64,000 nucleotides of DNA from Thauera sp. 2A1. Lineage in GTDB: Bacteria; Pseudomonadota; Gammaproteobacteria; Burkholderiales; Rhodocyclaceae. Within the stretch, counting starts at the first letter, position 1; each line of letters starts with the position of its first letter. The notes below the pieces were generated by a model. It did no database searches. It had not been told where the DNA came from and was given only the letters and a program-made list of their open reading frames with translations. The stretch covers positions 18,189-82,188 of the forward strand of contig NZ_SSXV01000024.1 in the NCBI RefSeq assembly GCF_009469595.2, written 5' to 3'. This document shows, in pieces, positions 1-9,084 of this stretch. The position numbers and the translations under genes were made by a program.

Positions 1-1196
1 TGGACGTCGTACAGCTGAACCATCGAGTTGAAGATCGAGCGATACAACTGGCCGCTCTGGTCGAAGGCGTCGTACAGGCCTGCGCCGTAAGTGTCCTCGT
101 CGAAGTAGTACATGCGCTTAGCGTATACATGGCGGACGCCCGGCTTCAGCGTGGCTTCGACGACCCAGACGCGGTGAAGCTCCCAACGCCAGCAGGCCGG
201 ATTCGGGTGCTTGTCCATGAACTGCTCTTCGACGCCACAACCGAAATAAAGCTTGTAGGCGTTGTAGGGGATGTACATCTCCTTCTTGCCGACCAGCTTG
301 AACTCGAAACGGTCCATCTGTCCCGAGAACACGAAGAGCTCGTCGAACAGTGTGACGCCCCCCATGCTTGCGACCGGCGTGTCATACGCGAACTCTGGTG
401 CGAGCTTGATGCGGCGCTGTCCCGGCGTGTAGCTCCACGCGCGGCGTGGCTTCTCGGTCGGATCGAGGAAATCCGAGAGGCCGGTCGCCTCGCCTGCCTT
501 GCGGATCGGTGCCTGAGTCACCGAGTAGGTGCGCCAATAAAGCTTTGCGTCGCGGCCGTCCAGATCGTCATGGTAGTAAGGCGTCTCTTCCATCGTCTTC
601 TGCTGGGCCGCCATGACCACCTTGCCGTTGGAGTCCACCACCCACGAGCGCGACGACTTGGTCGTCGTATCGGCCTTGTAGCGAAGCTGCTGGTTCCACA
701 TGACTTCGTAGCCGGTCTTGGGAATCGGGAACGGCAGACCGCCCCGGCACGCGTCCTCGACGGAAAGGCCGTTCTTGGCGGTATTGCACGTCGTCGCATT
801 GCGCACCGTGTTGTTCAGGATCTTGGCCGGATACGACGCCGTACGGTGCGACGGGTAGATATCCATATAGAAGCTCGGGTACTTCTTCAACAGCTCCTTC
901 TGCCCTTCCGACAGCTTGTCTGCGTGCTGCTGATAGTTCTTGCCGTCGATCCGGAGCAGGGGCTTTTCGTCCTTGAACGGATCCGCCCAGAAACCGCTGT
1001 CGGGCTTGAAGTCGGCCGGAGCCTTGGTCAGCCCTCCGGTGTATTCCGGGATCGTCCCTTCCTTGTTGCCCGCCTGGATCGCGCCGTACTTGGTCAGCGT
1101 CGCACCGAGCTGCTTCGCCTCTTCTGCCGTAACCGCCGCCATCGCGTGGCTCGAGAGGACCGCCGCGGCGACCCATACGAAATTGCGCATCTTCAT
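1..1196 (-). CDS. DUF1329 outer-membrane-associated protein, C-terminus cut off by the window edge
   Basis: The reading frame starts at an ATG preceded by a GGAGACGAGAG ribosome site and stays open to base 1, so the C-terminus lies outside the window. The N-terminus (MKMRNFVWVAAAVLSSHAMA) is a signal peptide with an Ala-x-Ala-type cleavage site. The body has the DUF1329 style: a 'PSHRTASYPAKI' stretch, the 'PRRAWSYTPGQRRIKLAP' segment and 'HRVWVVEATLKPGVRHVYAKR' near the visible end. DUF1329 proteins have a LolA/LolB-like fold and are usually encoded beside DUF1302 proteins in clusters for hydrophobic substrates such as steroids and aromatics. The DUF1302 gene lies only 26 bp upstream, so the two form an operon. 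A role in moving substrate across the envelope is inferred. The family call is confident; the function is not established. Confidence 0.85.
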   Translation of the reverse strand, partial: MKMRNFVWVAAAVLSSHAMAAVTAEEAKQLGATLTKYGAIQAGNKEGTIPEYTGGLTKAPADFKPDSGFWADPFKDEKPLLRIDGKNYQQHADKLSEGQKELLKKYPSFYMDIYPSHRTASYPAKILNNTVRNATTCNTAKNGLSVEDACRGGLPFPIPKTGYEVMWNQQLRYKADTTTKSSRSWVVDSNGKVVMAAQQKTMEETPYYHDDLDGRDAKLYWRTYSVTQAPIRKAGEATGLSDFLDPTEKPRRAWSYTPGQRRIKLAPEFAYDTPVASMGGVTLFDELFVFSGQMDRFEFKLVGKKEMYIPYNAYKLYFGCGVEEQFMDKHPNPACWRWELHRVWVVEATLKPGVRHVYAKRMYYFDEDTYGAGLYDAFDQSGQLYRSIFNSMVQLYDV

Positions 1197-1222
1197 GTCT
1201 CTCGTCTCCTGTTTGCGGCCTG

Positions 1223-2923
1223 TCAGAAAGCCGTCTTGAATGTGAAGGACAGCCAGCCACGGTCGATCACACCAACCGAGGAGTTGCTGTGGGCCGCACC
1301 GCCGGTAATCCGTTCCTCACCGCCAACTACGCCCTTGCGCACCGGCAGGGTGCGGTCGGAGTAGTTGAGGGCGAATTCGTACTTGGACGCATAGGTCCAG
1401 GTGGTACCGATCGACCAACGCAGCTCACCCTCTGTGCCGCCACCTGAAGAGGGCGCGTTTCCGGAAAGCCCATAGTTGATGCTGACCGGCACCGTCAGGT
1501 CCCATGACGGAAAGATGTTGAGATATTGCGGCGAGAACTTGACGGCGAGCTGCAAGGCATCGTCGGTTGAACAGCCGTCGCGCTTGGTGCCGGTCCCCGG
1601 GCGTCCGATTGCCGAATTGACGCAACTTGCCGCGCCGACCTTGCGATACAGCTGCTCGTTCTCGGTCACACGATCGAGTCGGTTGTATGCGATCTCTGCG
1701 ATCAGGGTCCCGGTATCCCACATCGGCGTCAGCGGCAACATATAGACGCCATTCAACACCGCATGCCAGGTGTCCCCGCGCGCCCCGGTGTCGAGCGTAT
1801 GCGACGCCGGCGTATTCAGAGGCCCGTTCTTGCGGTACGACAACTCGGTACCCACGCTTACGCCGCCGATCACACGCGAGAAACTCAGACTGTATTGCTC
1901 GATGTCCTCGGGGTACAGGAAGCGCGCCTTACTGGGCAATACGGCCGGACCGAAGCGAACGAAGTCCGAGAGCTGCACGCCGAGTTCCGGCGCGTAGTCG
2001 TCGAACTTGCGGTAGTAGGCACCGAAGGTCGACTCGATCGCCTCCACGTTCCAGCGCGCACCCACGCCCCAATTGCCGCGCTTGCTTGGTTCCTTCGCGT
2101 CGATGATCGAGGCCTTGAGTTGGCCGATCCCGAAGGAAAGGTTATCGGACGTCGGCGCGGTGTCGGCACCCATCAGGTAAGTGCCGGCGTGCGGCACGCG
2201 GGTCGGTTCCCAATCGTAGAAATACTGCCCGACGACGGTCAGGCTGTCCGTGAGCTGGGCGCTCGCGTGTACCTGCCCGATCGGAAGGAAAACTTCCTTC
2301 GTCTCGATGCCGGGATTAGTTACGGCCTTCACGCCGTCGACCGGGGACTGACCGTAGGAGATTGCGTGCGCACCGATCAGCAGGCCTTCGCCCCACACAT
2401 TGGTCTGGCGACCGACCTTCAGGTTGAGCGGCACCTTGCCGAGATCGAGGTTAGTCCAGACGAAGGCGTCGAGGATTTCGCCCGAGGGACCATTCACGTA
2501 GCGCTTGACCGTGCCGTTGTACTTGTCATTGCGATAGGCGGTGGCAGTGCCGGTCGGCGCAGTCACCGAATGATCGTCGTAGGCATGGTCGTACCACGCT
2601 GCACCGGTCACACGGGCGCCCAATTTGCCGCGATAGCTGACATCGAATTCGGAGAGCAGATCGAGGCGGTTGGTCACGATGTCGCCTCGATCGAACTTGC
2701 TGTCGCCCTCGTCATAGATCGGATTGCGCATCAGCTTCTTGTCCTGATCCTCGACGCGCACGCCCGTCGTATATCGGATCGTGTTATCCCAACGCATCTT
2801 GACGTCCGGGTTGCCGGTTTCGACCTCGAATGCCGACGCCCCCCCCACCCATGCAAGTGCAAGCGCGGCAGTGACGCCTCGCAGCGCGAACCGGGTACGG
2901 ACAGACCTGCTCCCATTACTCAT
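1223..2923 (-). CDS. DUF1302 family outer-membrane protein
   Basis: This 566-residue protein starts at an ATG with a GGAGACAAATTC leader. A longer reading exists upstream, but it lacks a ribosome site and would bury the signal peptide (RFALRGVTAALALAWVGGASA). The mature part alternates polar and aromatic residues like an outer-membrane beta-barrel and ends in '...WLSFTFKTAF', with a terminal Phe typical of barrel sorting signals. DUF1302 proteins accompany DUF1329 partners and acyl-CoA catabolic genes in degraders of steroids, terpenoids and alkanes. Here the DUF1329 gene follows directly. Likely role (inferred): channel or receptor for the hydrophobic substrate. No plug domain or TonB box is seen, so it is not a classic TonB receptor. 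Confidence 0.85.
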   Translation of the reverse strand: MSNGSRSVRTRFALRGVTAALALAWVGGASAFEVETGNPDVKMRWDNTIRYTTGVRVEDQDKKLMRNPIYDEGDSKFDRGDIVTNRLDLLSEFDVSYRGKLGARVTGAAWYDHAYDDHSVTAPTGTATAYRNDKYNGTVKRYVNGPSGEILDAFVWTNLDLGKVPLNLKVGRQTNVWGEGLLIGAHAISYGQSPVDGVKAVTNPGIETKEVFLPIGQVHASAQLTDSLTVVGQYFYDWEPTRVPHAGTYLMGADTAPTSDNLSFGIGQLKASIIDAKEPSKRGNWGVGARWNVEAIESTFGAYYRKFDDYAPELGVQLSDFVRFGPAVLPSKARFLYPEDIEQYSLSFSRVIGGVSVGTELSYRKNGPLNTPASHTLDTGARGDTWHAVLNGVYMLPLTPMWDTGTLIAEIAYNRLDRVTENEQLYRKVGAASCVNSAIGRPGTGTKRDGCSTDDALQLAVKFSPQYLNIFPSWDLTVPVSINYGLSGNAPSSGGGTEGELRWSIGTTWTYASKYEFALNYSDRTLPVRKGVVGGEERITGGAAHSNSSVGVIDRGWLSFTFKTAF

Positions 2924-3195
2924 GAATTTGTCTCCTCTGGTTATATCGATGACCGTGACGCCCTGACCTTGTCTTTTCACGCCTCATTGGAGGGCGAATC
3001 CGGCCTGTTTTCAGATCGATCGCTGTGTCCCGGTACGGCGGGTTTTCACACAACTGGATTGTAGCGAGTAATTTATGATAATTCTACAGTCGGATTTAAA
3101 TTCTCTTATTAGAATTGTATCCCGCACAACCCGCCCGCCCATTAATTCCATTGACATCATAAAAACACACGCCGATCCGGGTCGGCACCGACGAA
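2924..3195. promoter_or_regulatory. AT-rich promoter region of the DUF1302/DUF1329 operon
   Basis: The region between the leftward DUF1302 gene and the end of the leftward SDR gene is clearly AT-richer than its flanks (about 3060-3130). It contains an inverted repeat AATTCT-N6-AGAATT at 3099-3116. A related palindrome (AGAATT-T-AATTCT) lies in front of the IclR gene at 20495-20507. I do not see the 25-bp TetR-type dyad that marks most other operons here. Confidence 0.45.
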
Positions 3196-4047
3196 TCAGA
3201 CTGTCGCCGAGCCCTCGTTGCGCCGCTTCACGGCTTCGGTGAAATCGCGCTTGAGTGTCGGGTAGTACGCGATCTGGCCCTGCAGCCCACCGGCGATATC
3301 GATCGAGGCCGCGCTGATGAAGCTGGCGTATTCGCTGGCGAGGAACAGCGCCATGCCTGCCACGTCTTCCGGCTTGCCGAAACGCCCGATCGGCACCACC
3401 TTGAGGACCATCTCGTTGAACTCCTCACGGGAGACTCCGGGGCCGACCTCCCTGAAATGGCGCTCCCACTGGCCGGTGTCGATCCAACCCATGTTCAGCG
3501 AGTTGACGAGGATGTTTTCCTTCGCGAGCGACATCCCGAGGGACTTGGAGAGCGCGAGGCAGGACGCACGATTGATGACCGACGGGATGCCGTCCGGCGT
3601 CGGGATCGCACCGGCCAGCGCGTTGATCTCGATGATGCGACCCCAGCGTTGCCGGCGCATGTACGGGACCACCGCCTGCACGAAGCGGAAGTGCCCCATC
3701 TGCAGAATGTTGGCGTGCTCGAGGATCGCCTCGGGGGTGAGCGTGTCCAGATTCCCCCCCCGCCCCTGGCCGGCATTGTTGACGAGGACATCGACCCCGC
3801 CCCAGCTCTCGGCGACCTCATCCACGAAGGCCTTCACACCCGGCGTGTCGGTCACATCCACCGCGTGCGCGATGACCGCCCGGGCCTGCTGTGCAAGCTC
3901 CCTGCCAGTCTCTTCGACCGCTTCGGGAGTGCGTGCGCAGATCGCAACGCGCGCACCTTCCGCGGCGAAGGCACGCGCGATCGCACGCCCGATGCCGCGT
4001 GAGGCGCCGGTTACGATTACGCGCCGGTTGCTAAGGTCGATGTTCAT
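3196..4047 (-). CDS. SDR-family protein with altered catalytic residues
   Basis: This 283-residue short-chain dehydrogenase/reductase starts at an ATG with an AGGAGACACGAC leader. The cofactor motif TGASRGIGRAIA (residues 13-24) and NNAG (90-93) are intact. The catalytic Tyr-x3-Lys is not: the aligned position reads S156-V-I-N-R160, and the usual Ser of the preceding strand is Ala (INALAG). It may therefore be a divergent subfamily with another chemistry or a non-catalytic role. It is the last gene of the leftward operon that also holds thiolase, 3-hydroxyacyl-CoA dehydrogenase, FAH enzyme and amidohydrolase, so a role in CoA-ester or ring-fragment metabolism is likely by context only. Confidence 0.8.
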   Translation of the reverse strand: MNIDLSNRRVIVTGASRGIGRAIARAFAAEGARVAICARTPEAVEETGRELAQQARAVIAHAVDVTDTPGVKAFVDEVAESWGGVDVLVNNAGQGRGGNLDTLTPEAILEHANILQMGHFRFVQAVVPYMRRQRWGRIIEINALAGAIPTPDGIPSVINRASCLALSKSLGMSLAKENILVNSLNMGWIDTGQWERHFREVGPGVSREEFNEMVLKVVPIGRFGKPEDVAGMALFLASEYASFISAASIDIAGGLQGQIAYYPTLKRDFTEAVKRRNEGSATV

Positions 4048-4084
4048 GTCGTGTCTCCTGTCGTTTGCCTGCCGCGGCGCCCGC

Positions 4085-5257
4085 TTACATGCGCTCGATG
4101 ATCGTCGCGGTGCCCATGCCGCCCGCGCAGCAGATCGCCTGCAGGCCGTAGCGCGCGTCACGCCGTTCCAGTTCGTGCAGCAGCGAGGTCATGATGCGCG
4201 AGCCGCTTCCGCCGAGCGGATGCCCGAGGGCGATCGCTCCGCCATTGACGTTGAGCCGGTCATGCGACACACCGAGCTCCTTCATCCATACCATCGGCAC
4301 CGGCGCGAACGCCTCGTTGACCTCGAACAGATCAATGCCCTCGACATTCAACCCGGCCTGGGCGAGCACCTTCCGGGTTGCGGCAATCGGCCCGGTCAGC
4401 ATCAGCGTCGGGTCGGAGCCGACCGTGGTGAAGGCGCGGATGCGCGCACGGGGTTTGACGCCGAGCCGGTCGACCGCCTCTGCGGACATCAGCAGCAGCA
4501 CCGCGGCACCGTCGGAAATCTGCGACGAATTGCCGGCGGTCATCTTGCCGTTGTCGCGAAAGCTGGTCTTCAACGTGGCAAGCTTCTCGGCACTGGTGCC
4601 GGGGCGAATCGTTTCGTCAGCGGCGAAGACTTCCGGCGCGGGCTCGACGTAGTCCCGATCCTTGAGCGCGGCGACAGGCACCGGCGCGATCTCCTTGCGG
4701 AAATATCCCGCTTCGGCCGCGGCTGCGGCGCGGCGGTGACTCTCCACCGCGAAGGCGTCGAGTTGGGCGCGGGTCAATTCCCATTTGTCAGCGACCCGTT
4801 CGGCCGCCTCACCCTGGCTGGTCAGCTCGTAGCGCTCGGAAGCCAGCCAGCCGAAGGGATCGCCGTAGATTTCGCGGTTGCCGCCCATGCGCACGCGGCT
4901 CATGTTCTCGGCACCGCCCGCCACGACGACCTGCGCCGATCCGGCGGCGATCAGTCCTGCGGCGACGTGTACCGCGGCCTCACCGGAGCCGCACTTGCGG
5001 TCGATCGTGAGGCCGGGAATCGTATCCGGCCAGCCGGCCCCCAGCAGGGAGGTGCGCGCAATGTTCGCGGATTGCTCGCCGACCTGAGTGACGCAGCCGA
5101 AGATGACGTCGTCCACCTCGCCCGCCGAGATGCCCGCGCGCTCGACCACGGCGTTGAGGACGTGGGCGCCGAGGTGGTCCGCGCGTACGCCGGCCAGACT
5201 CCCCCGGTACTTGCCGACCGGCGTGCGGACGGCCTCGACTATGAAGACATCGCTCAT
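4085..5257 (-). CDS. acetyl-CoA acyltransferase (thiolase)
   Basis: A 390-residue thiolase of normal length. It carries the nucleophilic cysteine C89 in DRKCGSG, the NGGAIALGHPLGGSG histidine motif near residue 345, and the C-terminal CCAGGMGTA motif with the general-acid cysteine. All catalytic parts are present, so it should cleave a 3-oxoacyl-CoA with CoA. The start codon overlaps the stop of the upstream 3-hydroxyacyl-CoA dehydrogenase gene (ATGA), indicating translational coupling of the last two steps of a beta-oxidation round. Substrate is not deducible; a chain- or ring-derived CoA ester of the cluster's substrate is likely. Confidence 0.93.
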   Translation of the reverse strand: MSDVFIVEAVRTPVGKYRGSLAGVRADHLGAHVLNAVVERAGISAGEVDDVIFGCVTQVGEQSANIARTSLLGAGWPDTIPGLTIDRKCGSGEAAVHVAAGLIAAGSAQVVVAGGAENMSRVRMGGNREIYGDPFGWLASERYELTSQGEAAERVADKWELTRAQLDAFAVESHRRAAAAAEAGYFRKEIAPVPVAALKDRDYVEPAPEVFAADETIRPGTSAEKLATLKTSFRDNGKMTAGNSSQISDGAAVLLLMSAEAVDRLGVKPRARIRAFTTVGSDPTLMLTGPIAATRKVLAQAGLNVEGIDLFEVNEAFAPVPMVWMKELGVSHDRLNVNGGAIALGHPLGGSGSRIMTSLLHELERRDARYGLQAICCAGGMGTATIIERM

Positions 5258-6159
5258 AGATTGCTCGCCTTCAGGCCCGAGCCCGGAACGCGCTGGCCAG
5301 TCTCGTCATACTTGTATACTCCGTGCCCGGTCTTGCGCCCGTAGCGGCCGGCCGCCACCATCTTGATGATCAGCGGGCAGGGACGGAACTTCTCGCCGAG
5401 CGTCGAATGGAGGTAGCGCAGCACCGACAGGCGCGTATCCCAACCGGTCAGGTCACCCAGCTCGAGCGGCCCCATCGGGTGGTTGAAACCCATCCGCAGC
5501 GCGGTGTCGATGTCCTCGGCGCTGGCAGTGCCTTCCTGCAGCATCCACATCGCTTCGTTCCCCAGCATCGCGGACATGCGGCTGGTCGTCAGGCCGGGGG
5601 ACTCATTCACCAGGATCGAGGTCTTGCCGATCGCGTCGCACCATTCGCGGCTTGTCGCGACGGTGGCTTCGTCGGTCGCGATACCGAGCACCAGCTCGAC
5701 GAGCTTCATCTTGTGCACCGGGTTGAAAAAGTGCATGCCGATGACGCGCTCGGGACACGGCACCGACGCTGCAATCTCGGTGACGCTGAGCGCCGATGTG
5801 TTGGTCGCGATCACCGCGTTCGCGGCCAGTACGGGAACCGCCTCGCCCAACACCGCCTTCTTGACCGCGAGATTCTCCGAGACGGTCTCGACCAGGAGGT
5901 GAGCCCCCTCGGCAGCCTGTTTCAATGAGGTATTCGTGGAAAGCCGCGCCTTGGCGGCGTCGGCCACATCCACGACGAGCTTTCCGAGCTTCACGCCACC
6001 ATCGAGGATGCCGTGAATGCTCTTCTCCGCCTTGGCGAGTGCGTCGGCGCTGGTATCCACCAGTTGCGTCGCGAAGCCGCTGCTCGCGAACGCATGGGCG
6101 ATGCCGGTGCCCATCAGACCGGCGCCGACCACCACAACCTTGTGATTCTTGTCGAGCAT
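5254..6159 (-). CDS. 3-hydroxyacyl-CoA dehydrogenase
   Basis: A 301-residue protein of the 3-hydroxybutyryl-CoA dehydrogenase type. The N-terminal Rossmann fold begins at residue 6 (VVVVGAGLMGTGIAHAF). The catalytic His-Asn region reads ERVIGMHFFNPVHKMKLVE, and the C-terminal helical domain contains NHPMGPLELGDLTGWD. The start was chosen at MLDKNHK, which has an AGGAGGCAAGACAA ribosome site; the upstream in-frame extension has neither a Rossmann start nor a ribosome site. It oxidises a 3-hydroxyacyl-CoA with NAD+. Four bases overlap with the thiolase gene downstream, and the FAH-family gene ends 17 bp upstream. Confidence 0.92.
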   Translation of the reverse strand: MLDKNHKVVVVGAGLMGTGIAHAFASSGFATQLVDTSADALAKAEKSIHGILDGGVKLGKLVVDVADAAKARLSTNTSLKQAAEGAHLLVETVSENLAVKKAVLGEAVPVLAANAVIATNTSALSVTEIAASVPCPERVIGMHFFNPVHKMKLVELVLGIATDEATVATSREWCDAIGKTSILVNESPGLTTSRMSAMLGNEAMWMLQEGTASAEDIDTALRMGFNHPMGPLELGDLTGWDTRLSVLRYLHSTLGEKFRPCPLIIKMVAAGRYGRKTGHGVYKYDETGQRVPGSGLKASNL

Positions 6160-6176
6160 TTGTCTTGCCTCCTTGC

Positions 6177-7049
6177 TCAGACGCCGGATTTGGGCCCGAC
6201 GATGTTCGTGATCGTCCCGATCCCCTCGATTCCGGCTTCGACGACGTCGCCGGGATTGAGGAATCGGCCTGTACCCTGGCCCACGCCGGCCGGCGATCCG
6301 GTAAACAGGATGTCGCCGGGCGCGAAACTGGAACGCTCTTCGACGAACTTCACCAGTTGCGCGACGTTCCACGTCATCTCGCCGGTATTGCCGTCCTGGC
6401 GCGTCTCGCCGTTCACCTTCAGGGTCAGTCGCAGTTTCGGGCTCCCCTCCGGGAACTCGTCGCGCGTCACAATCCACGGACCCACTCCGGTGCTGCGGTC
6501 CTGGCTTTTCGCCGCGAAGAGATCCATGCCGATGCCGGCCGGACCGCTGCGCTGCAGGTCGCGCGCCGATACATCGTTGCCCACGGCATAGCCGAGAACG
6601 CTGGCGAGCGGGTCTTCCGGGTCGACCGGCACCTCCCCCACGATGACGACGAGTTCGACCTCATGATCGAGTTCGTTCGTCAGCGGCGGATAGCGGATCG
6701 GATCATTGGCACCGATCAGGGCGCCGTAGGCCTTGAGGAAGGCGATCGGCTGCGGGGGAGACTTCAGGCCGAAGTCGTCGGCCAAATGCTTCGCGTAATT
6801 CGCGCCCGCGATGACGACCCGATTGACCGGCTCGATCGGCGGCAGCAGACGCACCGAATCCAGCGGCCGGGCATCGCCGCCGGGCTTCAGCACCGAATGG
6901 GCTGCTCCGCCCTGCCCCGCGGCAATCGCGCGGGTCAGCGCCGGTCCCCAATCCGCGAAGCTGCCGACGATCGGTGTGACCGTGCGGGCTTCGGCATTGA
7001 CGACGGCCCAGAATGGCGCGCCGCCATCACTGCAGCGCGCGAGTTTCAT
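6177..7049 (-). CDS. fumarylacetoacetate hydrolase (FAH) family enzyme
   Basis: A 290-residue FAH-fold protein. After an N-terminal 70-residue domain come the core motifs: NRVVIAGANYAKHL (about residues 75-88), the metal-binding ELDHEVELVVIVG, GNDVSARDLQ, and the C-terminal GDILFTGSPAGVGQG. The family covers C-C hydrolases, acylpyruvases and 2-hydroxyhepta-2,4-dienedioate isomerases that process meta-cleavage products. It is coupled to the amidohydrolase gene by a 4-bp ATGA overlap. In the cluster, one extradiol dioxygenase (22766-23707) could feed it. The exact reaction cannot be read from sequence. A second FAH gene lies at 15956-16942. Confidence 0.88.
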   Translation of the reverse strand: MKLARCSDGGAPFWAVVNAEARTVTPIVGSFADWGPALTRAIAAGQGGAAHSVLKPGGDARPLDSVRLLPPIEPVNRVVIAGANYAKHLADDFGLKSPPQPIAFLKAYGALIGANDPIRYPPLTNELDHEVELVVIVGEVPVDPEDPLASVLGYAVGNDVSARDLQRSGPAGIGMDLFAAKSQDRSTGVGPWIVTRDEFPEGSPKLRLTLKVNGETRQDGNTGEMTWNVAQLVKFVEERSSFAPGDILFTGSPAGVGQGTGRFLNPGDVVEAGIEGIGTITNIVGPKSGV

Positions 7050-8137
7050 GCCGCCACCTCGGCCTTTGCGACGGCGCCCACTTTCGCCGGATCGAGGTGG
7101 AGCAGTTCGCAGGCATTCCTCCAGCGGATCTTCTGCAGATCCTCCTCCGAAAGGCGCAGGCCCTCGGTGAGGTCGTGACGCACCGCATCACTGCCTCCGA
7201 AATTCGAACCGTAGAGGATGCGGTCGGCGCCGATGACGTCGATCAGTGCCTGACGCATCGGCAGCTCGTGCAGCTCCACGTCGAACCAGAAGTTGCGCAT
7301 GTACTCCAGCACAGGCTTCTTGTTGTGGTACGTGTCGAGGTTGGGGTTGGTCTGCGCCAGGCGGCCGAGCTGATAAGGCACATAGCCACCACCGTGCGTG
7401 ATGTAGACCTTGAGCTTGGGGAAGCGGTCGAACACACCACCGTTCACCAGGTACCAGAAGGCCTTGGTCTCGTCGTAGTTCATGCCGACGATGGCCGTGG
7501 TTTCGTAGCGGTCGGTATTGGCCTTCTTGCCCCACGTCACCGACTGGTTGTAGCCATGCACGAACATCGGCAGGTCGAGGTCGCACAGGGCCTCCCACAC
7601 GGGATCCATCTCAGGCGAATCGAACTCCAGGCCGCCGAAATTCGACCCCCCCGCACCCAGACCCTTTGCGCCCAGTTGGGTGCACGCGCGGCGAATTTCC
7701 TTGGCTGCCTCCTTCGGATCCTGCAGGGGCGCCTGCGCCCAGAACATCAGTCGGTCGGACGCCGCCGAGCAGTACTCGGCGAGCACGTCGTTGACCTTGC
7801 GCGAGAACGGTATCGCGTAGTCGAGCTCCGTCCAGTACATGTAGCAATGCGAAGGCACCGAGACGACCTGGGCATTTTGGCCGGCTGCATCCATCCCCGC
7901 AAGGCGCGTCTTGGGGTCGCGCCAACGGCTCATGTAGTCCTGCACGTTCAGGGCATTGCCCTCGGCCTTCGCCTTGCGCAAGGCGGCTTTTCGCTCGGGC
8001 GCGCCGAGCGTGAGGATCCAGTCGCCGACGCGAAGCTTGATGTCGCCGTCGGGCTGCGATTCGAAAGCCGGCCCCCAATAGGGGTGCTGGTCGTAGTAAT
8101 CCGGATGGGGGGCGTGGGCGTGGAGGTCGATGAGCAT
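7046..8137 (-). CDS. amidohydrolase family 2 protein (ACMSD-like)
   Basis: A 363-residue TIM-barrel metal enzyme. It starts MLIDLHAHAPHPDYY, where D-L-H-A-H is the N-terminal metal motif; the start has a GGGAGACACCAC leader. Further landmarks are a histidine-bearing FVHGYNQS segment, VYITHGGGYVPYQLGR and a C-terminal GSNFGGSDAVRHD with the metal-ligand Asp region. The family includes aminocarboxymuconate-semialdehyde and gamma-resorcylate decarboxylases and enzymes that hydrate or decarboxylate ring-cleavage products. The next upstream gene is its probable TetR repressor, with a perfect 35-bp inverted repeat in between. Decarboxylase or hydrolase action on a ring fragment is inferred. Confidence 0.85.
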   Translation of the reverse strand: MLIDLHAHAPHPDYYDQHPYWGPAFESQPDGDIKLRVGDWILTLGAPERKAALRKAKAEGNALNVQDYMSRWRDPKTRLAGMDAAGQNAQVVSVPSHCYMYWTELDYAIPFSRKVNDVLAEYCSAASDRLMFWAQAPLQDPKEAAKEIRRACTQLGAKGLGAGGSNFGGLEFDSPEMDPVWEALCDLDLPMFVHGYNQSVTWGKKANTDRYETTAIVGMNYDETKAFWYLVNGGVFDRFPKLKVYITHGGGYVPYQLGRLAQTNPNLDTYHNKKPVLEYMRNFWFDVELHELPMRQALIDVIGADRILYGSNFGGSDAVRHDLTEGLRLSEEDLQKIRWRNACELLHLDPAKVGAVAKAEVAA

Positions 8138-8294
8138 GTGGTGTCTCCCAGTGCAGGTTGGTGGAACCTGCCGAGTGCCGCAATCGCGGACGGGAGCATC
8201 GATGCGCCGGGCGGACCTCGCCTGGCTATCGGGGATTTGTCTCCTGCCTGCGACACTCGACCGGTGTCTTTGCAACGATGAGATTCATCATGCC

Positions 8295-8329
8295 AAACAT
8301 AAACAGATTTTGCAAATCTGTTTATGTTT
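8295..8329. promoter_or_regulatory. perfect 16-bp inverted repeat, best copy of the cluster-wide TetR-type operator
   Basis: Two exact 16-bp arms are separated by TGC (8295-8310 and 8314-8329). The 25-bp core is TAAACAGA-TTTTGCAAA-TCTGTTTA at 8300-8324. It lies between the TetR gene (whose stop codon it overlaps) and the amidohydrolase gene, both leftward, so it can control the amidohydrolase-to-SDR part of the operon. The AT-rich stem makes it a poor terminator. Similar 25-bp dyads occur at about eleven other promoters in the window. Confidence 0.85.
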
Positions 8330-9023
8330 TTTCTTTCTCGCGGCGCCGAGAGGCCGTGGAACGTGCCGGCGCAGGCACCTCGACAGCCTCATCGCCCTTG
8401 GTGGCAGGAAAACCGATCAGCGAGCGCACGAGACGCTCGATGCGCGCCGTGCCTTCGGTTACGCGCTCATTGGGGACGAGCTGTTCGCTCAATACGTAGC
8501 GGATCAGCATTTCGCACACGAGCTCGCGATCGATGCTGATGCCGAGACGCCCATCCCACGCGTCGAACACGGCCCTGAGGACGTCCTGCAAGCGCACGCG
8601 CGCGTCGTTGAAGACGCGGCGAAAAAAACTCATCGCATAATCGGGCGCCACCACCAGCAGACGCCGCGCCTGTCCGTGCGCCGCGTAGTGCTCCAGGTAA
8701 CCGATCAGGGCGCGAAATTTCTCGTCGGGGTCGTCGTAAGGGGCGGTCACTTCCTGCATCGCCCTGTGAAAACCCTCGCGTTTGTGGCGCGAAAACGCAT
8801 CGAGCAGGTCGTCCTGCGACGAGAAATAGCGGTAGAACGTGCCCCGCGAGACACCTGCGTCGTCGCACACGTCGATAATCGAAATGCGCTCGGCACCTCC
8901 CTGGAGGATGATCCTTTCCGTCGATGCCAGAATTCGTGCAATGGTCGCGTCCGAGCGGCGATTGCGCCGAGCGGACTCCATTACCGGTCCGTCTTCAGCG
9001 ACTGTCTCGGCTTCGTCGTTCAT
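8322..9023 (-). CDS. TetR-family transcriptional regulator, probable cluster repressor 1
   Basis: This 233-residue protein has an N-terminal TetR DNA-binding domain (residues about 20-70: TIARILASTERIILQGG, then DVCDDAGVSRGTFYRYFSS) and a helical ligand domain. From SRGTFYRYFSSQDDLLDAF through the following SRH it is identical to the second TetR at 60154-60843, so both should read the same operator. It lies inside the leftward operon between an SDR and the amidohydrolase, with the 16-bp-arm palindrome at its 3' end and another dyad upstream of the SDR. Repression released by a pathway intermediate, perhaps a CoA ester, is inferred. The C-terminus is basic (TASRRREKEKT). Confidence 0.9.
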   Translation of the reverse strand: MNDEAETVAEDGPVMESARRNRRSDATIARILASTERIILQGGAERISIIDVCDDAGVSRGTFYRYFSSQDDLLDAFSRHKREGFHRAMQEVTAPYDDPDEKFRALIGYLEHYAAHGQARRLLVVAPDYAMSFFRRVFNDARVRLQDVLRAVFDAWDGRLGISIDRELVCEMLIRYVLSEQLVPNERVTEGTARIERLVRSLIGFPATKGDEAVEVPAPARSTASRRREKEKT

Positions 9024-9084
9024 GCGTGTGCCTTGGGAATGGACGGACCGCGGGGCGAACCGCAGGGCCCATCAGACCTTCGAT

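Noticed and set aside
1763..3064. 433-codon open frame on the plus strand
   Set aside because: It runs opposite the DUF1302 gene, lacks family motifs and a ribosome site, and is a high-GC shadow frame.
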